Part shown: positions 32,205-39,977 of the stretch, one piece after another | Numbering within the stretch: position 1 is the first letter of the stretch | Layout: every line of letters starts with the position of its first letter | Assembly (NCBI RefSeq): GCF_004362215.1 | Contig: NZ_SNWR01000002.1 | Span: 682,001-746,000 of the forward strand | Direction: 5' to 3' | Length of the DNA: 64,000 nt | Source of the DNA: Paractinoplanes brasiliensis | Lineage (GTDB): Bacteria; Actinomycetota; Actinomycetes; Mycobacteriales; Micromonosporaceae | The notes under the pieces: generated by a model | What the model was told of the DNA's origin: nothing | The model's input: the letters and a program-made list of their open reading frames with translations, nothing else | Databases searched by the model: none | Translations under genes and position numbers: made by a program

Positions 32205-34066
32205 CGCTGGGCGAGCTCACCGACGAATGGTTGCGGGGCGTCGCCGCCGCGGGTTTCGTTCCCGGTGTCCGCGCCCGGGCCCGTGCCGCCCTGCGTGATC
32301 TGCTCGAGGAGTTCGTGGCTGCCGTCCGGGCCGAGCCGTTCGACCCGTCGCCGGGGGCGAGGATCGGCGCCGAGCTGGTCGACCTGCGTATGTCGGCGCC
32401 TCCGGTGCTCGGCACAACCGTCCACCTGCTCGCCGCACATCTGCCCGCCATCCTCAGCGCCGACGCCCACATCCGAGCCGGCGGCCGTGGCCACGACGGC
32501 GGTCAGGTCCACGATGTCGGCCAGGTCCAAGCCGGCGGCCGTGGCTACGACGGTAGCGGGGTCCAGGATGTCGGCCAGGCTCAGGGCGGCGGCCGTGGCC
32601 ACGACGGCAGCGAGGTTCAAGATGCCGGCCAGGCCCAGGGCAGCGGCCATGTCCAACACGCCGGCGACGACCAGGGCCGGGCCGGCGATCGTGCGAACGT
32701 GGACGAAGAGACCCGTACGCGGGTGCTGGCCCTGCTCGATCGTCTGGTCACCGGCTTCGTGGCGGCCCAGCGCGACGCCGCCGTGCGCGCCGCCGAAGAG
32801 ATGAACCGTTCCGAGAAGATTCACTGGAGGAACGTGCAGGTCGACCTCCAACGCCGCCTGCAGCAGGCCGTCCTGCACCGCCCCGACACCGGTTTGCCCA
32901 ACGAGCAGCACCTGCGCAAGACCTTGGCCGAGTTCGCCGGCGACCGGCGGCTCGGCCTTCTGCTGATCAGCCTCGACCGCTACGAGGAGCTGACCGACAC
33001 CCTGGGGCACGCCCGCGGCGCCCGTCTGCTGGCCGCGGTGGCGCGCCGGCTGCGGCCGCTGGGGGTGCTGGCCCACCTGGCCGACGACCAGTTCGCCGTG
33101 CTGGCGCCCGACACCACCGGCCCCGACGACCTGATCAAGGTGGCCGACCAGGCCGCCCGCCTGCTGGCCGGCCCGTTCCCGATCGAGGGCCACAACCTGC
33201 ACGTGACCGCCTGCATCGGCCTGGTCGAGCGGCCGGTCGCGGGCAGCGACCCCGGCAGCTGGCTGCACGACGCCCGGCTGGCAATGCGGTGGGCGCGGCA
33301 CGGCCGCCGCGGCCCCGAGCTGTTCGACCCCGCGCGGGCCGAGGAGGAACGCCGCCGGCAGCGTTGGGCCGCCGAGATGCCGGCCGCGCTCGAACGTGGC
33401 GAGTTCACCCTGCGCTACCAGCCCCTGGTGCGCCTGGCCGATGCCGAGGTGATCGGGGTCGAGGCCCTGGCCCGCTGGGACCGGACCGGCGCGCCCGGCC
33501 CGCTGCAGTTCATCCAGGTCGCCGAGCGCACCGGGCTGATCCACCGGCTGGGCCGGGCCCTGCTCGAGCAGGCCTGCCGGCAGGGCGCGGCGTGGGGCGG
33601 CGACCTGCTGATCAGCGTCAACCTGTCCCCGGTGCAGCTGGGCGACCCCGGGCTGGTCGCCGCGGTGGCCGACATCCTGCACCGTACGGGCCTGCCCGCC
33701 GCCCGCCTCCAGCTGGAGATCACCGAGACCGGGGAGGCGCTGCCGTACCGGTCGGTGTTGTCCGCGCTGGGTGGTCTCGGGGTGCGGCTGGCCCTCGACG
33801 ACTTCGGCACCGGATATTCGAGCCTGGCCGTCCTCACCGGGCTGCCGTTCACCGAGGCCAAGCTGGCGGCCGAGTTCCTGACCGGCGCTTCGCACGGCGC
33901 GGTGCTGCGCCACGTCGTCGACGCCTGCCACTCGATGGGCATGACCGTCACCGCCGAGGGCGTCGAGACCGCCGAGCAGCTGGCCACCCTGCGTGATCTG
34001 GGCTGCGACCACGGTCAGGGCTATCACCTGGGTCGCCCGGCGGTGGCCGGGCCGTACGGCCGATAG
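32201..34066 (+). CDS. Degenerate GGDEF plus EAL protein, likely c-di-GMP phosphodiesterase
   Basis: A 621-residue cytosolic protein. Residues 1-170 form a helical sensor with a repeat insertion (92-157). The GGDEF domain is degenerate (LADDQFAVLA instead of GGDEF), so it cannot make c-di-GMP but may bind GTP. The EAL domain keeps GVEALARWD, NLSPVQL, LEITE, LALDDFGTGYSSL, the Lys in FTEAKLAAEF, TAEGVET and GQGYHLGRP, so all catalytic residues except the Asp of KID are present and hydrolysis of c-di-GMP is expected. It starts inside the methyltransferase stop. Together with the cyclase at 2881, the window has both sides of c-di-GMP turnover. Confidence 0.88.
   Translation: MTLGELTDEWLRGVAAAGFVPGVRARARAALRDLLEEFVAAVRAEPFDPSPGARIGAELVDLRMSAPPVLGTTVHLLAAHLPAILSADAHIRAGGRGHDGGQVHDVGQVQAGGRGYDGSGVQDVGQAQGGGRGHDGSEVQDAGQAQGSGHVQHAGDDQGRAGDRANVDEETRTRVLALLDRLVTGFVAAQRDAAVRAAEEMNRSEKIHWRNVQVDLQRRLQQAVLHRPDTGLPNEQHLRKTLAEFAGDRRLGLLLISLDRYEELTDTLGHARGARLLAAVARRLRPLGVLAHLADDQFAVLAPDTTGPDDLIKVADQAARLLAGPFPIEGHNLHVTACIGLVERPVAGSDPGSWLHDARLAMRWARHGRRGPELFDPARAEEERRRQRWAAEMPAALERGEFTLRYQPLVRLADAEVIGVEALARWDRTGAPGPLQFIQVAERTGLIHRLGRALLEQACRQGAAWGGDLLISVNLSPVQLGDPGLVAAVADILHRTGLPAARLQLEITETGEALPYRSVLSALGGLGVRLALDDFGTGYSSLAVLTGLPFTEAKLAAEFLTGASHGAVLRHVVDACHSMGMTVTAEGVETAEQLATLRDLGCDHGQGYHLGRPAVAGPYGR
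32477..32660 (+). repeat. 54-bp in-frame tandem repeat in the EAL gene
   Basis: Units start at 32477, 32531 and 32585 with an exact 54-bp period, and a decayed fourth at 32639. Each encodes 18 residues of the form AGGRGHDGGQVHDVGQVQ, with variants YDGSG and DAGQAQ. Gln, Gly, His and Asp dominate, so a flexible hydrophilic linker is expected between the helical sensor and the GGDEF region. Confidence 0.92.
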
Positions 34067-34106
34067 GGTCGGGCTGTGCGGGCCCGAGACACCCTGGAGG
34101 ACAGCC

Positions 34107-34469
34107 GTGCCGAGTGAGCTCATGCAGGTGCAGGCCGAGGACGGCAGCGTCGTGCTGATGGAGATCGACGCGCCCGACGCCGGGTTCGGTGAGGTGGCGT
34201 TCGACGGCCGGGTCTTCAAGTCACGCGAGACGTTGGAGGAGGCCCTGCACGGGGTGCGCAGCATCGCCCTCAAGGCCCTCGACACGTTCCGCCAGGGTGA
34301 GGGCGGCCCCGACCAGGTGGAGCTGGAGTTCGGCGTGAAGTTCAAGGCGGAGGCCGAGGCCGCGGTGTTCGCGCGCACCGCCGCCGAGGGGCATTTGGTC
34401 GTACGGATGTCGTGGTCGGGCGGGGGCCGGCCGGTGGGCCGGCCCTACCTGGAGGACGATCCGCGCTGA
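34107..34469 (+). CDS. Trypco1-domain protein (CU044_2847 family)
   Basis: A 120-residue protein. The pattern VVLMEIDAPDAGFGEV, the helix ETLEEALHGVRSIALKALDTF and the strand pair VELEFGVKFKAEAEAAVFA ... GHLVVRMSW match the trypsin-co-occurring domain 1. That domain was described as an accessory of trypsin-like proteases and NTP-dependent conflict or signalling systems in multicellular bacteria. No trypsin or NTPase gene is adjacent here, so it is an orphan copy. GTG 34107 is six bases after GGAGG; the internal ATG (ELMQVQ) is less well placed. Biochemical role unknown. Confidence 0.78.
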   Translation: MPSELMQVQAEDGSVVLMEIDAPDAGFGEVAFDGRVFKSRETLEEALHGVRSIALKALDTFRQGEGGPDQVELEFGVKFKAEAEAAVFARTAAEGHLVVRMSWSGGGRPVGRPYLEDDPR

Positions 34470-34476
34470 CCGGGGC

Positions 34477-35388
34477 TCACAGCGGCTCGCGGACCAGATA
34501 CGCCGTGGCCTGCGCGTCGTCGACCCGCAGGAGGCGCACGCTGCCACCGCCGGCCTGTACGAAGTAGCCCGGGTAGTTGATCGACTCCAGGATGAGGGCC
34601 CGGCCGCCGCGCGCCTGGCGGGTGCAGAAGGTCGCGTCCCTCTGATACAGCTGCGAGCTGTCCCACCGGTCGAGGCGGAGCACGAAGTCGCGGTGCCGCA
34701 GGAAGAACCCGGAGTGGTTCGCCGCTTCCAGCGAGAAGCAGCCGGCCGAGGCCAAGCCGCGCCGGACGATGAACTGAGCGTCACTCCGGGCGTCCCGTGA
34801 GCTGCCGGCGTCGATGTTGTCGACCTGCGCCACGAAGTTGCGGTGGCGCAGCCGGAAGCCGGGGGAGTCGGCCAGGGCGAGCCCGACCGTCTCGTCGACG
34901 ATCAGCCGGGCCGCGGGTGGGGCGGTGGTGGCCGGGGGCGGGGTCGTGGCCGGCGGGCGGCTCGTGGGCCGCGTCGCGTTCGCCGCCGCGTCGGTCGGCC
35001 GGGCGCCGGTGGGCGCACGGGTGACGGAGCCGGCCGCGGTGCTGCTCGCCGACGGCTCGGGCAGGATCTCGATGGCCGCCGACGGCGTGTACGGCGGCAG
35101 CACCACCCGCTGCGCCAGGGAGGAGTCGTCGTCACCGTCGCCGAGGGTCAGCGCCGTCAGGCCCACGACCGCGATCAGTGCGCCCGTGGCCACCGCGGCG
35201 ATCGCCCGGCGGCCCAGGCCGCCGCCGGAGTGCCGGCGGATCGGACCGTTCCACAGCGCCGCGGAGAAGGCGGCCGCGGCGCCGCGCCGGCGGGGTGGGA
35301 CAGGGGGACGGAGAGGACCTTTGGTGTCGCGATACGGCGGGACCCAGCCACCGATCCGTAACCCCTCGGGCTTATCCTCGTCGGGCAT
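34477..35388 (-). CDS. Secreted or membrane-anchored AbfB-domain (CBM42-like) protein
   Basis: A 303-residue type II membrane protein. A basic cytoplasmic region of about 65 residues and one helix (AIAAVATGALIAVVGLTAL) are followed by a Ser/Thr/Pro-rich extracellular stalk. The last 135 residues form a beta-trefoil with three related units: DSPGFRLRHRNFVAQVD, HSGFFLRHRDFVLRLD and YPGYFVQAGGGSVRLL. This is the arabinofuranose-binding AbfB pattern, without any glycosidase domain, so it should bind carbohydrate rather than cut it. ATG 35388 (MPDEDKPEGL) is chosen; upstream in-frame codons lack a ribosome site. It is convergent with the Trypco1 gene. Confidence 0.8.
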   Translation of the reverse strand: MPDEDKPEGLRIGGWVPPYRDTKGPLRPPVPPRRRGAAAAFSAALWNGPIRRHSGGGLGRRAIAAVATGALIAVVGLTALTLGDGDDDSSLAQRVVLPPYTPSAAIEILPEPSASSTAAGSVTRAPTGARPTDAAANATRPTSRPPATTPPPATTAPPAARLIVDETVGLALADSPGFRLRHRNFVAQVDNIDAGSSRDARSDAQFIVRRGLASAGCFSLEAANHSGFFLRHRDFVLRLDRWDSSQLYQRDATFCTRQARGGRALILESINYPGYFVQAGGGSVRLLRVDDAQATAYLVREPL

Positions 35389-35590
35389 GTGAAATCCGAT
35401 CCGCGAGCCGCCGGCTAAGACATTCTTAAGCTGTCGGAAAGGCATTCTTACGGCGAAAGCCGCCAATGGCAAGGGTTCGGGCTCTTCGACGAGAAGCCGA
35501 TGAGAATCGAACTCTCCTCAGGTCCGGCCCGTACCACCGGGTGACGGCGCCCGGGTCCGCGGGCTGCCGCGGCCGCACCGAGGAGGCGCG

Positions 35591-36643
35591 ATGGACGGCT
35601 CCGCCCGCCCTCCGCAGACTGACGACGTCGAACTGCCCCCGACGGGGGAGTACACACTGCTTCCCGAGTACGACTCCGGGACGTACGCGGGTCCGGCCGA
35701 GCCCGCCGCGATCTCGCTGCCGCGGATCTCGGACTACTGGCCGGACCAGGACGACCGGCCGCGGGCCGCCCCGGAACAGCCGCGCCGCCGCTTCCCCCTG
35801 CGCCTGGTCGCGATGACGGCCACGGCCCTTGCCGTCCTCGGTGTCAGCGGCGTGGTGGTGACCCGCCTGGTCAGCGACGACAGCCCGGTCCCGCCCCCGG
35901 CCGCCGCGCCCGACCCCGAGATCATCGTCGGCGCCGCGCCCAGCGCGCCGGTCTCGATCGAGCCGGCCCCGCCCGCGGCCTCCACCTCACCCTCCACGCC
36001 GGCCTCCACACCCGCCTCGTCGCCGGCCGTGACCACCCCGCCCCCGCCCGCCGGGCCGGCGTTCGAGGCCGGCACGTTCGTGCTCGCCTCCGGCCTCACC
36101 GAGATCAACGTGTCGCTGGGCCGGCCGCCCCGCAACGGCATCGCCAAGGTGAGCTCGCCCGACAGCAGCGGCGTGGTGCCCGACGCGAAACTCGACGGCA
36201 CCGAGCTGACGCTCACCGCCGAGCGCAAGAGCGACGAGGGCACCGGCGACGTCACCGTGGTGCTCGACGAGCGGATCACGTGGACGATCCGGATGGACGG
36301 CGGCGTCCGGAATGGGAACTTCGACCTGGCGGCCGGCTCGGTGCGGGACCTCTTCTTCGACGGCGGCGCCAACCGGCTCGAGCTCACGCTGCCCCGCCAG
36401 GAACGGGAGATCGAGATCCGGATGACCGGCGGTGTCCGGGAGTGGCGGATCGGCACCGAGGGCGAGTTCGAGGTGAAGGTGCGGGTGCGCAAGGGCGCCG
36501 GCGAGATCTCGCTCAACGGCGACCGCGACGAGGGCGTCGACCGGGGCGAGGTGGTGCGTTCGCGCGGCAGCGACGAGAAGTCGGGCGGCCTCACCATCGA
36601 GGCGGTCGGCGGCATCGGTTCGCTGAAGGTGTCGCCCCTGTGA
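35591..36643 (+). CDS. Single-pass membrane protein with extracellular beta domain
   Basis: A 350-residue protein of unknown function. A cytoplasmic acidic N-terminus of about 65 residues is followed by one helix (LRLVAMTATALAVLGVSGVVV). Next comes a Pro/Ala/Ser/Thr stalk (residues about 95-160) and a C-terminal domain built of regular beta strands, for example ITWTIRMDGGVRNGNFDLAAG and REIEIRMTGGVREWRIG. The repeated GGVR turns suggest a stacked beta-solenoid like that of DUF4097-type adhesins. GAGGAGGCGCG lies just before ATG 35591. It is followed by another membrane protein gene 36 bp on and may be co-transcribed. Confidence 0.65.
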   Translation: MDGSARPPQTDDVELPPTGEYTLLPEYDSGTYAGPAEPAAISLPRISDYWPDQDDRPRAAPEQPRRRFPLRLVAMTATALAVLGVSGVVVTRLVSDDSPVPPPAAAPDPEIIVGAAPSAPVSIEPAPPAASTSPSTPASTPASSPAVTTPPPPAGPAFEAGTFVLASGLTEINVSLGRPPRNGIAKVSSPDSSGVVPDAKLDGTELTLTAERKSDEGTGDVTVVLDERITWTIRMDGGVRNGNFDLAAGSVRDLFFDGGANRLELTLPRQEREIEIRMTGGVREWRIGTEGEFEVKVRVRKGAGEISLNGDRDEGVDRGEVVRSRGSDEKSGGLTIEAVGGIGSLKVSPL

Positions 36644-36679
36644 CAGGGAGGCATGCTGCGGGGAGGGCCGGCCGGCGTC

Positions 36680-37336
36680 ATGGATGACCCGTTCGTCACC
36701 GTCGTCGGCGTGTTCTGCGTTGCCGGGCTGCTGCTCGCGGTGCTCATCGGCGTTGTCGCCGTGCGGCAGCGGCGCCGGCGCGAGCGGCAGCTGCAGGAGT
36801 GGGCGGCAGCGAACGGCTGGCAGCTGATCACCCGGCCCGCCGTGGACTGGGCGCGGCACCTGCCCGGGCGCAACCCCCACGGCGTACGGGTGATGCTGGC
36901 CGGTCAGGTGCACGGGCGGCCGGTCATGGTGGGTGAGTACGAGGTCACCGACGCCCAGATCTCCACGGACGCGGACGGCAACCCGACCACCACTTCGAAC
37001 ACCCACCTGTACGTGGTGACCGTGGCCGCCTTGCAGCGCGTGCAACCCTCGGTCACCGTCTCGGCGCGGGGACGCCTTTCCCGGGCCAAGGCCGGGCTGC
37101 TCGGGCCGGGCGACACCGCCGGCGGCGACCCGCGGTTCGACAAGGCGTTCCGCATCCGCGGTGCTCCCGGCCCATGGTGCACGCCGTCGTTGATGACGGC
37201 CCACCTGTCCGGGCACGTCCCGGTGCCGTGGACGATGTCGGGCCGGCAGCTGATCACCTGGACCGAGGGAGCGCTGCGGCCGCCCGTCCCGCTCGACCCG
37301 ATCCTGCGCCTGGCGCACCTGCTGGACAACCCGTGA
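36680..37336 (+). CDS. Membrane protein of unknown function
   Basis: About 218 residues. One N-terminal helix (VVGVFCVAGLLLAVLIGVVAV) is followed by a highly basic stretch (RQRRRRERQ) and a cytosolic domain beginning WAAANGWQLITRP. That phrase is typical of actinobacterial proteins of unknown function that have an N-terminal helix and a soluble beta-rich domain. ATG 36680 (MDDPFVTV) is preferred. The in-frame ATG at 36653 would add nine residues but sits only one base after GGAGG. No catalytic motif is visible. A likely terminator hairpin lies directly after the stop. Confidence 0.6.
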   Translation: MDDPFVTVVGVFCVAGLLLAVLIGVVAVRQRRRRERQLQEWAAANGWQLITRPAVDWARHLPGRNPHGVRVMLAGQVHGRPVMVGEYEVTDAQISTDADGNPTTTSNTHLYVVTVAALQRVQPSVTVSARGRLSRAKAGLLGPGDTAGGDPRFDKAFRIRGAPGPWCTPSLMTAHLSGHVPVPWTMSGRQLITWTEGALRPPVPLDPILRLAHLLDNP

Positions 37337-37385
37337 AACCCTCGACCTCTACTTGAGGTTCAGGTTGAGGTTGACCTTGAGGGTT
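37337..37385. terminator. Bidirectional terminator candidate between convergent genes
   Basis: AACCCTC (37337-37343) pairs with GAGGGTT (37379-37385), and the interior GACCTC and GAGGTT elements can extend the stem. It fills the gap between the convergent membrane protein and lipase genes. The inner part is made of AGGTTSAGGTT repeats, so several pairings are possible. Confidence 0.5.
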
Positions 37386-37401
37386 CCGGCGTTTCCGCAG
37401 T

Positions 37402-38553
37402 TCAGGGGTGGTCGAAGCGCTGGTTGATCCAGGCCGCCACCCGGCCGGTCGAGTCGACGACCGCGCTGTCGTGATCGCGGCCGGGCAGCGTGTCGTAGCG
37501 GACCGGGGCGCCCTTGAGCTGTCCGACCAGGATGTCCGTGAGGGCCGCCGGCACGATCGCGTCGTCGGCGCCCTGCACGATGAAGGCAGGCGCGGTCAGC
37601 GGCGTCTGCGCCGGGTCGACGTAGTCAGCCAGCTTGTCCACCCAGGCCTCGGGCAGCCTGTCCCCCTTGAGCAGCTTCAGCGGCGGGGCGTAGGTCGCGA
37701 GGACCTCGTTGAGGCAGCCCTGGCGGAGCGCGTCGCCCTGGCCGAGCGCCGCACCGGTCAGCACGGTCTCCGGCTTGAACGACGGCTCGACGGCGTTGAG
37801 CCCGTAGAGGGCCATGGCCATGAAGCCCTGCCCCTCGGTGCCCGGGATCGCCTCGGCCAGCACCCGGGTCTGGCTCGTCGGCGCGATGCTCACCGTGCCA
37901 CGCAGCTGCAGGCCGCCGTCGTACCCTCCGGCCAGCTGGTTGGCGAACAGCGCGCCCTGCCCGCCCTGCGAGTGGCCGTCCACGACGTACTCCCGGGACA
38001 GGTCGTCGTCGAGGTTGCGGGCGGCCCGGACGCTGTCGATGATCGAGCGGCCCTCGCTGTCGCCGATCAGGTAGGGGTGCGGTCCCGGGGTGCCGAGCCC
38101 CGGGTAGTCGGGTGCGGCCACCGTCCAGCCGCGCTCCAGCAGCGACGAGACGGCGACCCGGGCCTCCGGCCAGAACACGTCGTCGTTGGCCGAAGGCGCG
38201 CACCTGTCGGCGATGCCGGTCGTGCCGTGGGCCCACACGACGGTCTTGTTCTTCTTGTTCCTCAGCGGCGTGAGCACCAGGCCCGAGGCGAAGGTGGCGT
38301 TGCCCCGTACGTCGGTGGTCGCGTACTTGATCTGCTTGGCCCGGGCCAGCGAGCGCAGTCCCTCGGGCAGCGCGCGGGGAGCCGAACTGATGATCGAACC
38401 CGGCGCGGGCATCGGGGCGGGCTGCGGGGTCCACCGGAAGACGTGGGCCGGTCCGAACCGGTCGGACGCGGGATCGGCCATGGCCGGCGACGCGGCGGCA
38501 CTGAGGGCGGTGCTGCCGGCGAGCGTGGCGGCGAGCAGGCGAGTGATGAACAC
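37402..38553 (-). CDS. Secreted lipase/esterase of the LIP family
   Basis: A 383-residue extracellular alpha/beta hydrolase. A signal peptide (LLAATLAGSTALSAAASPAMA) is cleaved near residue 26. The nucleophile elbow GHSQGGQGA, the early oxyanion region VVWAHGTTGIADRCAPS and the late acid and His (FIVQGADDAIVP, PGRDHDSAVV) give a full triad. The Cys pair in DRCAPS and RQGCLNE is typical of the secretory lipase (Candida LIP-like) family in actinobacteria. GTG 38553 follows an AT-rich promoter region. It is transcribed away from the flavin monooxygenase at 38769, and the two may share control. Likely substrates are acyl esters or triglycerides. Confidence 0.88.
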   Translation of the reverse strand: MFITRLLAATLAGSTALSAAASPAMADPASDRFGPAHVFRWTPQPAPMPAPGSIISSAPRALPEGLRSLARAKQIKYATTDVRGNATFASGLVLTPLRNKKNKTVVWAHGTTGIADRCAPSANDDVFWPEARVAVSSLLERGWTVAAPDYPGLGTPGPHPYLIGDSEGRSIIDSVRAARNLDDDLSREYVVDGHSQGGQGALFANQLAGGYDGGLQLRGTVSIAPTSQTRVLAEAIPGTEGQGFMAMALYGLNAVEPSFKPETVLTGAALGQGDALRQGCLNEVLATYAPPLKLLKGDRLPEAWVDKLADYVDPAQTPLTAPAFIVQGADDAIVPAALTDILVGQLKGAPVRYDTLPGRDHDSAVVDSTGRVAAWINQRFDHP

Positions 38554-38768
38554 GCCCTAGATTTATACCGAATAAACCGGATAAAACGTGCGGCTCTCCG
38601 GCCCCTTCCGGGTGACGACCAGCATGGATGATGCATCGACGGGGCGAGCCGGTCGCAGGCCTACCGGAGGTACGGCACCGGCTTCATTGACGCGCTGCCG
38701 TATATATCGGAAATGTTCAGGAAGGGCCGGCCGGAAATGCGGCCGCACCGGGAAGTGTTCTGCTGGGC
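38554..38768. promoter_or_regulatory. AT-rich divergent control region of lipase and flavin monooxygenase
   Basis: Two tandem 9-mers, CCGAATAAA (38568-38576) and CCGGATAAA (38577-38585), next to TTTATA, lie just upstream of the lipase start and stand out in this GC-rich DNA. On the other side TTGACG (38687-38692) is followed by GTATATATCG (38700-38709). The latter 10-mer is identical to the one in the PadR promoter at 4436. These are candidate operators only. Confidence 0.45.
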
Positions 38769-39977
38769 GTGGCAGAGAGATCGGCGTCGGTGGTGGTGAT
38801 CGGTGGGGGCCAGTCCGGCCTGTCCGCCGCGTATCACCTGTTGCGGCGGGGATTCACCAGCGCCCTGGAGAGCAGAGCGCGGGAGAGCGGCGGCCTGGAG
38901 AGCAACGGCCTCGGCAGTGGGGGCGCCGGAAGTGGCGGCCGCGGAAGCGGTGGCTCGAGGAGCGGCCCAGGGAACGGCGGCTTCGCGCGCGGAAGCGATG
39001 CCGCGGGGAGCGGGTCCGGGGGCGGGGAGCGGACGTTCGTTGTGCTGGATGCCGGGACCGGGGCCGGTGGGGCGTGGCGGCACCGGTGGGAGTCGCTGCG
39101 GATGGGCACCGTGAACGGGATCTTCGACCTGCCCGGCCTGGCCCAGCCGGAGCCCGACCCCGCCGAGCCCAGCCGTACGGCGGTGCCCCGCTACTTCGAG
39201 GCGTTCGAGCGCAGGTTCGACCCGCCGATCCTGCGGCCGGTCACCGTCACCGCCGTGCACGACAAGGGGGCCGACGGGCTGCTGGTCGAGTCGAGCGCCG
39301 GCCGCTGGACCACCGGGGCGATCATCAACGCGACCGGCACCTGGACCAACCCGGTGCTCCCGTACTACCCGGGGCGGGAGACGTTCGCCGGGGTGCAGCT
39401 GCACACCCGCGACTACGTGTCGGCCGAGCGGTTCGCGGGCAAGCGGGTCGCGGTGGTCGGCGGGGGCATCTCGGCCTTCCAGCACCTGGAGGAGATCTCC
39501 CGAGTGGCGACCACGTTCTGGTACACGCGCCGGGTCCCGGTCTTCCGCACCGACGGGTTCGAGCCGGAGGCGGCCGGGCGCGACGTCATCGCCCGGGTGA
39601 CCGCGGACGTCGAGGCGGGCCGTCCGACCGGCAGCGTCGTCTCGTACACGGGACTGCTGCGGACTGCGTTCGCCGCCGAGGCCGAGCGGAAGCGGCGGCC
39701 CATGTTCACGGCGATCGAGCCCTACGGCGTACGGGAATCGGACGGGTCCTTCACCTCGGTCGACGTGATCCTGTGGGCGACCGGGTTCAAGGCCGCCCTG
39801 GCGCACCTCGACCCGCTGGGGCTGCGCAACGCCGACGGCGGCATCCGGATGTCCGGCACCATGGCCGCCGCGGAGCCGCGGGTGCATCTGATCGGTTTCG
39901 GGCCCTCCCAGTCCACGGTCGGCGCGAACCGGGCGGGCCGGGACGCAGTGGCCGCGATCGTCAGAGCTGGACGCTGA
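38769..39977 (+). CDS. FAD-dependent monooxygenase-like oxidoreductase (CzcO/ArsO-like) with Gly/Ser insertion
   Basis: A 402-residue flavoprotein with two dinucleotide folds: VVVIGGGQSGLSAAYHLLRRG for FAD and VAVVGGGISAFQHLEEI for NAD(P)H. Conserved ATG-type motifs are NATGTWTNPVLPYYPG and VILWATGFKAALAHL. About 50 residues of Gly/Ser/Arg repeats (SGGAGSGGRGSGGSRSG) split the first Rossmann fold between helix 1 and strand 2 (FVVLDAG). That loop is normally only a few residues long. The frame stays open and downstream motifs are intact, so the insertion seems tolerated. Substrate unknown. It is divergent from the lipase and convergent with the aldehyde dehydrogenase, overlapping its 3' end by 17 bp. 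Confidence 0.83.
   Translation: MAERSASVVVIGGGQSGLSAAYHLLRRGFTSALESRARESGGLESNGLGSGGAGSGGRGSGGSRSGPGNGGFARGSDAAGSGSGGGERTFVVLDAGTGAGGAWRHRWESLRMGTVNGIFDLPGLAQPEPDPAEPSRTAVPRYFEAFERRFDPPILRPVTVTAVHDKGADGLLVESSAGRWTTGAIINATGTWTNPVLPYYPGRETFAGVQLHTRDYVSAERFAGKRVAVVGGGISAFQHLEEISRVATTFWYTRRVPVFRTDGFEPEAAGRDVIARVTADVEAGRPTGSVVSYTGLLRTAFAAEAERKRRPMFTAIEPYGVRESDGSFTSVDVILWATGFKAALAHLDPLGLRNADGGIRMSGTMAAAEPRVHLIGFGPSQSTVGANRAGRDAVAAIVRAGR
38866..39024 (+). repeat. About 15-bp degenerate in-frame repeat in the flavin monooxygenase gene
   Basis: Successive 15-base units such as GGAAGTGGCGGCCGC, GGAAGCGGTGGCTCG and AGGAGCGGCCCAGGG encode five-residue steps rich in Gly, Ser and Arg. Units diverge more than in the other coding arrays, but the multiple-of-three period is kept across the stretch. 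Confidence 0.75.

Noticed and set aside
36653..37336. Start of the membrane protein at ATG 36653
   Set aside because: The GGAGG lies only one base before this ATG; ATG 36680 gives a better-defined N-terminal helix. The choice is not certain.
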